DNA from: an uncultured Synechococcus sp.
Lineage (GTDB): Bacteria > Cyanobacteriota > Cyanobacteriia > PCC-6307 > Cyanobiaceae
Direction of reading: 5' to 3'
Length of the DNA: 16,483 nucleotides
NCBI GenBank assembly: GCA_937930135.1
Contig: CALGVO010000223.1
Coordinates: 1-16,483, forward strand
Shown: piece by piece, positions 1 through 8,878 of the stretch
Numbering within the stretch: the stretch's first letter is position 1
Layout of the letters: each line of letters begins with the position of its first letter
Notes under the pieces: generated by a model
Databases searched by the model: none
Told to the model about the DNA's origin: nothing
Seen by the model: only the letters and a program-made list of their open reading frames with translations
Position numbers and translations under genes: made by a program

Positions 1-1210
<1,210 letters not shown>

Positions 1211-1395
1211 CAGGGAGACACACAATGATTTTGATGCCTGAGTACTTTTATTCTTAGGTCAAAATCCTGTCACCTTAGGTCGATCGGTACCTCAGCTTTG
1301 ATTTTATCAAGTTTGTAGCAATGCAAATGAGGATGAAATCAATTCTCAGTTCCTAAACTTTGTCTAGGTCACACCCCAAAAGGGATGAGACTCCT
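1211..1395 (+). other. 16S-tRNA-Ile internal transcribed spacer
   Basis: This is the first part of the 16S-23S spacer. It contains two copies of TAGGTC (near 1256 and 1276) and a later CTAGGTCACACCC block near 1364, which resembles the conserved D2 element of cyanobacterial spacers. These segments are expected to form the processing stem that releases 16S rRNA. No open reading frame of interest lies here. The element names come from general knowledge of cyanobacterial spacers, not from a folding calculation. Confidence 0.7.
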
Positions 1396-1469
<74 letters not shown>

Positions 1470-1478
1470 TTCGGTGTT

Positions 1479-1551
1479 GGGGGTTTAGCTCAGTTGGTAG
1501 AGCGCCTGCTTTGCAAGCAGGATGTCAGGAGTTCGAGTCTCCTAACCTCCA
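1479..1551 (+). tRNA. trnA: tRNA-Ala (anticodon TGC)
   Basis: A 73-base cloverleaf nine bases after tRNA-Ile. The acceptor stem GGGGGTT pairs with AACCTCC (one G-U pair), with discriminator A at 1551. The anticodon stem CCTGC/GCAGG encloses loop TTTGCAA with anticodon TGC at 1512-1514. The T-arm is AGGAG/CTCCT with loop TTCGAGT. CCA is not encoded. The Ile-Ala order in the spacer is the common cyanobacterial arrangement. Confidence 0.98.
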
Positions 1552-1993
1552 CTGACCGAACGTGATCCCCAGCTTCTATGTTGGAGTTGAGTGATTTTGG
1601 TGTGTGATTTGGATGTGTCCGCTGGCGACCCCAGCTTCCTGTCATTCTGAGATTCAAGCTTGTATTGAATTTTGGTTGATAAGATGCTGGGCTCAAATCA
1701 AATCTCAAGGTTATCGCGAGATAGCTTTGTCACTTTGATTTGATGTCTGGCAGAACCTTGACAACTGCATAGGTGAGTCTGGAAAGAAGAAAGCATCTCA
1801 TGGATGATGCATTCTTTCAGCATCGTGACCCGAAAGGGTGGCGGTGAGGAGAGGACGCAAATTCTAGAGCAAGAGCCGAGACTCCATGATGTTCTTCTGC
1901 TTGTGTCGAGCAAGTGGGAGTTTGATTGTTGATTCTGAAAGGAATCAATGAGAATCTGTTTTCAACAACAGCAAGCATGATGGAGATTAATTT
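1552..1993 (+). other. tRNA-Ala to 23S spacer with box A-like element and hairpin
   Basis: These 442 bases hold no protein gene that I can support. At 1753-1772 the segment gaaccttgacaactgcatag matches, from memory, the box A antitermination element of cyanobacterial rRNA spacers. Immediately after it, 1782-1818 can fold: GAAAGAA (1782-1788) pairs with TTCTTTC (1812-1818), and GCATC (1793-1797) pairs with GATGC (1806-1810), with a small internal loop. The last bases before 1994 can extend the 23S processing stem, because GGTCAAGC at the 23S 5' end pairs with GCTTGACC at 4850-4857. Folding is by eye. Confidence 0.7.
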
Positions 1994-4858
<2,865 letters not shown>

Positions 4859-4968
4859 AACAATTGGTTCTTGCCTGAGAGACATGTTGAATTCAATCCA
4901 GACGGTGCAACGCATGTTGCGGCAGCCTATGCAGTTCTCAGGGTTCAACCCCTAGAGAATTGAAACTA

Positions 4969-5087
4969 TCCTGGTGTCCATGGCGCTGTGGTCCCACTCC
5001 GATCCATCTCGAACTCGGTTGTGAAACGCAGCAGCGGCGACGATATTTGGGGGGTAGCCCCCTGAGAAAATAGCTCGATGCCAGGTA
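4969..5087 (+). rRNA. rrf: 5S ribosomal RNA
   Basis: An RNA of about 119 bases. Its 5' TCCTGGTGTC pairs with 3' GATGCCAGGTA to form helix I. Internal blocks ATCTCGAACTCGG and GTGAAACGCAGCAGCGGCGACGA (near 5007-5043) and the GGGGGGTAGCCCCC helix are typical of cyanobacterial 5S. It is the last gene of the rRNA operon, about 110 bases after 23S. The spacer holds no other gene. Confidence 0.95.
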
Positions 5088-5141
5088 AAACAATTCTCAA
5101 CCCAACGCAATCGGATCGAAGCATTCCATCCTGTTGCACAG

Positions 5142-5171
5142 AAAAAGCCACCCGCTGAGGGTGGCTTTTTT
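5142..5171 (+). terminator. Intrinsic terminator of the rRNA operon
   Basis: A perfect hairpin: AAAAAGCCACCC (5142-5153) pairs with GGGTGGCTTTTT around a five-base loop GCTGA (5154-5158), followed by a T-run ending at 5171. The GC core and uridine tail make it a strong Rho-independent terminator. It lies 55 bases after 5S and before the membrane-protein gene, so that gene probably needs its own promoter. Confidence 0.92.
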
Positions 5172-5221
5172 GTTGCCTGCCCCTCCGAACGCTACCGTTG
5201 TGTGGTGACGGTTCAAGGTTG

Positions 5222-6127
5222 ATGCGTTGGTGGCTTGCTTGGAAGCGAGTTGTGCGTTCGCTGTGGCAAGCCTATGTGCGCTGGGCGGAATGCGACTGCG
5301 TCGATCTCAGTGCGGCGTTTGCGTATTACACGCTGCAATCCATCTTTCCTCTCTTGCTGATTGTCCTTGCGGTCACGTCCTGGTTTTTGGGGCGACAAGA
5401 GGGGCTGGATCAGCAAATTGTTGATTACGCTGCTGGAATTTTCCCGCCCATGGCGGTCGGTATCGTGCAATCAACATTGGAAAAGCTGGTCAAGCAAGGA
5501 TTTGGCGCCGGTCTTTTGGGAGCCGGGGTTTTGTTGGTGACGGCGGGAAATGTCTACCTCACGCTTCAGCGTGGCGCGGATAGAATCTGGCTTGATTACT
5601 ATCCAGATAGCGTTCCGGATGCCAATTGGCATCAGCAGGTGATTCAGTTCCTGAGAGTGCGTTTGGAGGCTTTCTTTCTGGTCATACTGATTGGTCTTCT
5701 GATCGTTCTCGATCAGATCAGTGCCAATCTGCGCATGATTCCCGCCACGGCTTTGTATCGCTCGCTTGAGGCGGTGCCCTGGTTGGATCAGGCGCTTCGG
5801 CACGTTCCTGTGCTCTCGTTTGGTCAGTTTTTAGTGCCCTGTCTTGGCTTTGCTGGCATGGCATTGCTGCTGCAGTTTTTTCTGCCCAGTCGCCGCGTTC
5901 CTTTGCGCCCCTTGATCCCGGGCGCTTTTTTGATTGGTGTGTTGCTCACGGTGCTCAATCTCGCTGTGAGCCGAAGCATCCTTTCGCTTGGCTCTCGTTA
6001 TCAGGCCTATGGGGTGATTGGCAGCGTGCTCGTGCTCACACTCTGGGTGTGGACGGTGGGCGTGGTGATTTATTTCGGTCAATGCTGGAGCGTGGTTCTG
6101 GCGAAACAGCGCTTGAAGCGCTTCTGA
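5222..6127 (+). CDS. YihY/BrkB-family inner membrane protein
   Basis: A polytopic membrane protein of 301 residues from the ATG at 5222. A TTG at 5198 would add eight residues but lies only 26 bases past the terminator and is less likely. AAGG sits a few bases before the ATG. Counting from the ATG, an N-terminal amphipathic part leads into AAFAYYTLQSIFPLLL (about 31-46), the hallmark first helix of the UPF0761/YihY/BrkB family. About six hydrophobic segments follow in total. The C-terminal RYQAYGVIGS ... LWVW ... YFGQCWSV block (about 260-290) is also typical of the family. Length matches E. coli YihY. Members were once annotated as RNase BN in error, and their function is poorly defined; transport or envelope roles are suggested. 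The next gene starts 33 bases later on the same strand. Confidence 0.9.
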   Translation: MRWWLAWKRVVRSLWQAYVRWAECDCVDLSAAFAYYTLQSIFPLLLIVLAVTSWFLGRQEGLDQQIVDYAAGIFPPMAVGIVQSTLEKLVKQGFGAGLLGAGVLLVTAGNVYLTLQRGADRIWLDYYPDSVPDANWHQQVIQFLRVRLEAFFLVILIGLLIVLDQISANLRMIPATALYRSLEAVPWLDQALRHVPVLSFGQFLVPCLGFAGMALLLQFFLPSRRVPLRPLIPGAFLIGVLLTVLNLAVSRSILSLGSRYQAYGVIGSVLVLTLWVWTVGVVIYFGQCWSVVLAKQRLKRF

Positions 6128-6160
6128 TCGGCCACACTGAGGATTGCGCTGCGTCGGTTT

Positions 6161-6493
6161 GTGCTTCGCCCCACTCCCCTGGTCTGGATTCTCGTTTTTG
6201 TGCTGTTGCTGCTCCCCAGCCCGGCCGGGCGTGCCCTCCTCGATGTGGTCGGTGGTGTGGTGTTGTTTCTGCTGGCGTTGCCTCTGATCCTCGGTGGTTT
6301 GGGTTGGCTTGGTTGGACCTTGCTCCAGCGGCGCATGGTGGCTTGCCCTTCCTGCGGGGCGATGAGCTTCTCTCCTGGGGAGCGATGCCGTGTCTGTGGA
6401 GCTGAACTCTCAACACCGGCGTCTGTGGAGCCCGATTCGGCTCCGGCGAGTGCGATGACCGTGGATGTGCAGGCAGAAGATGTGGAGGGTTGA
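6161..6493 (+). CDS. Small membrane protein with C-terminal zinc ribbon
   Basis: A 110-residue protein starting at GTG 6161; no good ribosome-binding site is visible. Two hydrophobic helices (about 7-20 and 28-53) are followed by CPSCG (62-65) and CRVCG (76-79). This CX2C-X10-CX2C pair is a zinc-ribbon/rubredoxin-like knuckle. The tail is acidic and Ser/Ala-rich. The positively charged RR between helix 2 and the ribbon suggests that the ribbon is cytoplasmic. It follows the YihY/BrkB gene by 33 bases on the same strand and may be co-transcribed with it. I do not recognise a named family. The GTG could be preceded by an in-frame CTG or ATT start, so the N-terminus is uncertain. Confidence 0.75.
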   Translation: MLRPTPLVWILVFVLLLLPSPAGRALLDVVGGVVLFLLALPLILGGLGWLGWTLLQRRMVACPSCGAMSFSPGERCRVCGAELSTPASVEPDSAPASAMTVDVQAEDVEG

Positions 6494-6525
6494 AGCCGTG
6501 CTCGAACCGGCTGACCGCTTGCTGG

Positions 6526-6894
6526 TCATTGCTGGAGTTCTGGCTCCAGTTCGTTCTGGCGTCGTTCTCGCAAATACAGGAACAGCGGTCCTCCGCAGGC
6601 GAAGGAGATCGAAACGCAGGCAAGCAGACAGATCCACCAGCCCCTCACCTGGAGCCGTTTGGCTTCGGCAAGGATCCAGATGGTGAAGGCGCTGGCCGCA
6701 ATCAGTAGATCTCGACTGAGGGAGCGGGCCGCTGGATTGATCGTGGCATCCTGAATGAAGGCCAGAAGGTCGAATCCACCCGGATGGGTTTGCATGAACT
6801 CAAGATTGGCCTGCCACGGCAGGATGGCTCCGGCCAGCGCGAGCAGGAGATAGATCCAGCGACGGATGGAGCTTTGTGGCGGTGTCGATGTCAT
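6526..6894 (-). CDS. DUF2834 domain-containing membrane protein
   Basis: A 122-residue protein with three clear hydrophobic segments: about 11-28 (RRWIYLLLALAGAILPW), 58-77 and 85-106. The first helix followed by an Asn/Phe/His-containing loop and then a GGFDLLAFIQDA stretch resembles the DUF2834 family, known in cyanobacteria and other bacteria with no assigned function. The ATG (6892-6894) overlaps the TGA of xseB (6891-6893) in an ATGA arrangement, so translation is very likely coupled to xseB. It is the last gene of the xse operon and converges on the zinc-ribbon gene across a 32-base gap. The C-terminus is charged and Glu/Gln-rich. Confidence 0.85.
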   Translation of the reverse strand: MTSTPPQSSIRRWIYLLLALAGAILPWQANLEFMQTHPGGFDLLAFIQDATINPAARSLSRDLLIAASAFTIWILAEAKRLQVRGWWICLLACVSISFACGGPLFLYLRERRQNELEPELQQ

Positions 6895-7196
6895 GCCGGT
6901 GCGTCTGTGGGGTCTTTCGTCGCCATGGTGTCACCATCCAGCTCCAGCACAGATTGCTCGAGTTGGCTGAGCAGAGCATGACAGTGCTCGAGATAGATCT
7001 GCCCGCGGCGATGGGCCCGCTCCAGCTCCGCCAGGGGGATGTCGTCGTTCTGGAGATGGCTCAGCAGAAGATCCGACGCCTGCAGGGCTTCCTCATAGGA
7101 GAGCTTGGCCACATCCTGCCGCCACTGGGCGTTCTCCTGCTCCCTTCGGTCCGGCGACGGACCTGAATTGGCTGGTTTGGCAGAGCGGCGTGGCAT
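6891..7196 (-). CDS. xseB: Exodeoxyribonuclease VII small subunit
   Basis: A 101-residue protein. The core (about 31-87) follows the XseB pattern: LSYEEALQ near 32-39, an acidic LQNDDIPLAELE stretch (48-59), then RRGQIYLEHCHALLSQLEQ (63-81), forming the helical hairpin that packs on the XseA coiled coil. A 30-residue polar N-terminal tail and a 14-residue C-terminal tail flank it, making it slightly longer than the roughly 80-residue E. coli protein. With XseA it forms the nuclease that degrades single-stranded DNA from both ends to acid-soluble oligonucleotides. The ATG lies 5 bases after the xseA stop with no evident ribosome-binding site, which suggests coupled translation. Confidence 0.95.
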   Translation of the reverse strand: MPRRSAKPANSGPSPDRREQENAQWRQDVAKLSYEEALQASDLLLSHLQNDDIPLAELERAHRRGQIYLEHCHALLSQLEQSVLELDGDTMATKDPTDAPA

Positions 7197-7201
7197 TGGG
7201 T

Positions 7202-8359
7202 TCAGGCGGAGCGATCGCGTGCATGGATGGCGGTCGCCTGCACGTCGACGCGACCGTCGTTGAGCCGGACGATCAGGGACTCGCCCGTTTCAATCTCATG
7301 CACGCTGCGCAGGACCTCTCCAGACGGGCGTTCCAGCATCGCAAAACCTCGCGCCAGCCAACGACTTGGGGCCAGGGCGGCGAGCAACTGCAGGCGCTGC
7401 TCGAGGCGGTCGCGCCTCTGTTGCAGCACGATCCTGGGGTGGTGCTGGCTCCACTGCTGTTGGCGGTGTTTCAGCTGTTGGCGCTCCCGCTGCAACACCC
7501 AGTGGCGTTGATCGCGCCAGCGGCGTTGCCGCAGTGTCACGTCTTCGAGGGCCTGGAAGCGGTGGGGCAACAGTCGAACGATGGCGGCTGTTGGCGTGGC
7601 GGCCCGATGATCCGCCACCAGATCCGCCACCGTGAGGTCGTCTTCGTGGCCAATGCCGGTGACGAGGGGCACCGGACTCTGGGCCAGCAGGCGACATAAG
7701 GCGTCGTCATCAAACACCATCAGATCCTCTCGGTTTCCCCCGCCACGGGCGAGCACAATCGCCTTGATCCCAAGTCGAGAGCTGGCGGCGTAAAGCTGCG
7801 TGAGCACCTCGCTGATCCGCCCTGCCACCTCCCCCTGCACCGGAATCGCCAGCACCAACAACTCGGTGAGGGGCCAGCGTTCCCTCGCTGTGCGCAGCAT
7901 GTCGGCCAGGGCTGAGCTGGGAACGCTGGTGAGCAGGGCAATCCGGCTTGGATAGGCCGGCAGGGGGCGACGTCGGGCAGGGTCGATCACGCCCTCCTGT
8001 TCCAGCTGCGCCCGCACCGCTTCAAAGCGGCGCTGCACGGTGCTCAGGCTGGGACGGATATCGAGCACTTGCACCGCCAGGCTGGCGCGTGTCGCCCAGA
8101 AATTGAGCTTTCCCACCACGCGAACGCCTTCGCCATCACCGGGCACATAGGCCAGCTGACGCAGTTTGGAGGCCCAGGCCACGGCGCTGATGCTGGCATC
8201 ACCATCGGTGAGGGTCATCCAGAGATGCCCTTTCTTCACCTGGGGCCGCGACACCGTGGCGTCCACCACAAACCGTGGCGCAAAGCCTCGTTCCAGCAGG
8301 GATCCGATGGAGCTGTTCAGCTCCTGAACCGTATAGGTGGGTGGTGCGTCAGCGCTCAA
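7202..8359 (-). CDS. xseA: Exodeoxyribonuclease VII large subunit
   Basis: A 385-residue catalytic subunit. The N-terminal OB-fold (about 8-105) opens with YTVQELN. The catalytic domain carries RGGG (205-208), REDL (210-213), GIGHEDD (235-241) and DLVADHRAATPTA (246-258), the standard ExoVII motifs. A Gln/Arg-rich coiled coil (about 265-325) is followed by a C-terminal WLARGFAML segment. It is shorter than the roughly 456-residue E. coli protein, mainly in the coiled coil. The start is TTG 8359: an in-frame TGA lies a short way upstream and no ATG or GTG precedes YTVQELN. The TTG overlaps the end of the upstream small ORF by 11 bases and lacks a Shine-Dalgarno, so coupling is likely. Confidence 0.97.
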   Translation of the reverse strand: MSADAPPTYTVQELNSSIGSLLERGFAPRFVVDATVSRPQVKKGHLWMTLTDGDASISAVAWASKLRQLAYVPGDGEGVRVVGKLNFWATRASLAVQVLDIRPSLSTVQRRFEAVRAQLEQEGVIDPARRRPLPAYPSRIALLTSVPSSALADMLRTARERWPLTELLVLAIPVQGEVAGRISEVLTQLYAASSRLGIKAIVLARGGGNREDLMVFDDDALCRLLAQSPVPLVTGIGHEDDLTVADLVADHRAATPTAAIVRLLPHRFQALEDVTLRQRRWRDQRHWVLQRERQQLKHRQQQWSQHHPRIVLQQRRDRLEQRLQLLAALAPSRWLARGFAMLERPSGEVLRSVHEIETGESLIVRLNDGRVDVQATAIHARDRSA

Positions 8360-8588
8360 GATGTCGGTAGGCCAGGCCCCAGCTCAGGCAGAGGACGCTG
8401 AAGAGAAGGGTGAGGATCAGTCCGGGAGTGGACTGGATCTGGGTGGCGCAGATCGCCAGGGCCACGAGGGCGCTGCTGAGCAGGCGGGCCCCATCGCGGC
8501 GATTGTTGGCAAAGAGAGGTGGCAAGGGGTCAGGCTCGATCGCGTCACTCTCGCGCAGGGTGGCTCGACCATGAAAAAGCCCCGCCAT
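8349..8588 (-). CDS. Small two-helix membrane protein upstream of xseA (start uncertain)
   Basis: A predicted 79-residue protein from the ATG at 8588, or 57 residues from an in-frame TTG at residue 23. Two hydrophobic segments are visible: about 35-50 (ARLLSSALVALAICATQ) and 56-74 (GLILTLLFSVLCLSWGLAY). The ATG falls in the loop of the hli terminator hairpin, so a transcript starting inside the operon may prefer the downstream TTG. The stop codon overlaps the xseA TTG start by 11 bases in a different frame, which supports a real gene that couples to xseA. I do not recognise a family. The first 22 residues may not be translated. Confidence 0.55.
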   Translation of the reverse strand: MAGLFHGRATLRESDAIEPDPLPPLFANNRRDGARLLSSALVALAICATQIQSTPGLILTLLFSVLCLSWGLAYRHLER

Positions 8589-8600
8589 CGGGCGGGGCTT
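8574..8600 (-). terminator. Intrinsic terminator after hli
   Basis: On the - strand AAGCCCCGCC pairs perfectly with GGCGGGGCTT (10 base pairs) around the loop CGAT, followed by five T. It begins 26 bases after the hli stop. The strength of the stem suggests that hli is a monocistronic transcript separated from the xse genes. Confidence 0.93.
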
Positions 8601-8626
8601 GGGCTGGCGCCCAGCGTTGGCGGGGT

Positions 8627-8773
8627 TCAGCCGAGGCCGATCTGGCTGAGGATGCCCTGACCGGTGAGCAGTTCGGTGCCCAGGCCGATCACGAAACCGA
8701 GCATGGCCAGGCGGCCGTTCCAGGTTTCAGCGAAGTTGACGAAGCCGAAGCGGGGTTGAGCGTTGTCGGACAT
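8627..8773 (-). CDS. hli: High-light-inducible chlorophyll a/b-binding-like protein (Hlip/SCP)
   Basis: A 48-residue, single-helix member of the light-harvesting-like superfamily. The signature FGFVNFAETWNGRLAMLGFV (9-28) contains the ExxNGRxAMxG chlorophyll-binding motif (16-26). The helix continues through LGTELLTGQG, and the C-terminus ILSQIGLG is also typical. Hlips bind chlorophyll and carotenoid in the thylakoid membrane and protect or help assemble photosystem II under excess light. An in-frame upstream ATG would add 14 residues (MFVTLNGSWSHSNP) unlike any Hlip. The start at 8773 (MSDNAQPRFG) is the usual form and was chosen. It is flanked by its own terminator and a 105-base upstream region. 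Confidence 0.95.
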   Translation of the reverse strand: MSDNAQPRFGFVNFAETWNGRLAMLGFVIGLGTELLTGQGILSQIGLG

Positions 8774-8801
8774 GGGATTGGAGTGGCTCCAGGACCCGTT
8801 C

Positions 8802-8809
8802 AATGTAAC
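8802..8809 (-). promoter_or_regulatory. Possible HLR1-type half-site upstream of hli
   Basis: On the - strand GTTACATT lies 28 bases before the hli ATG. It fits one half of the HLR1 consensus (G/T)TTACA(T/A)(T/A), the RpaB target found upstream of high-light genes in cyanobacteria. A second half at the required two-base spacing is not present, so this may be coincidence or an A/T-rich -10 region instead. Confidence 0.25.
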
Positions 8810-8878
8810 AAACAATTGAGATGTCTTGACTGTTGCGAGCGAGACATTGTGGCCTGTTCGCGGTTCGGATCTCCGCCC

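Noticed and set aside
6532..6549. Inverted repeat CTGGAG/CTCCAG between the convergent zinc-ribbon and DUF2834 genes
   Set aside because: It is only six base pairs, has no T-run, and lies inside the DUF2834 coding end; not enough for a terminator call.
7190..7699. A 169-codon + strand frame
   Set aside because: It is antisense to xseA and carries no motif.
8774..8815. Fourteen-residue N-terminal extension of the Hli protein
   Set aside because: The extension is unlike Hlips, which typically begin close to the FGF motif; the ATG at 8773 gives a normal 48-residue protein.
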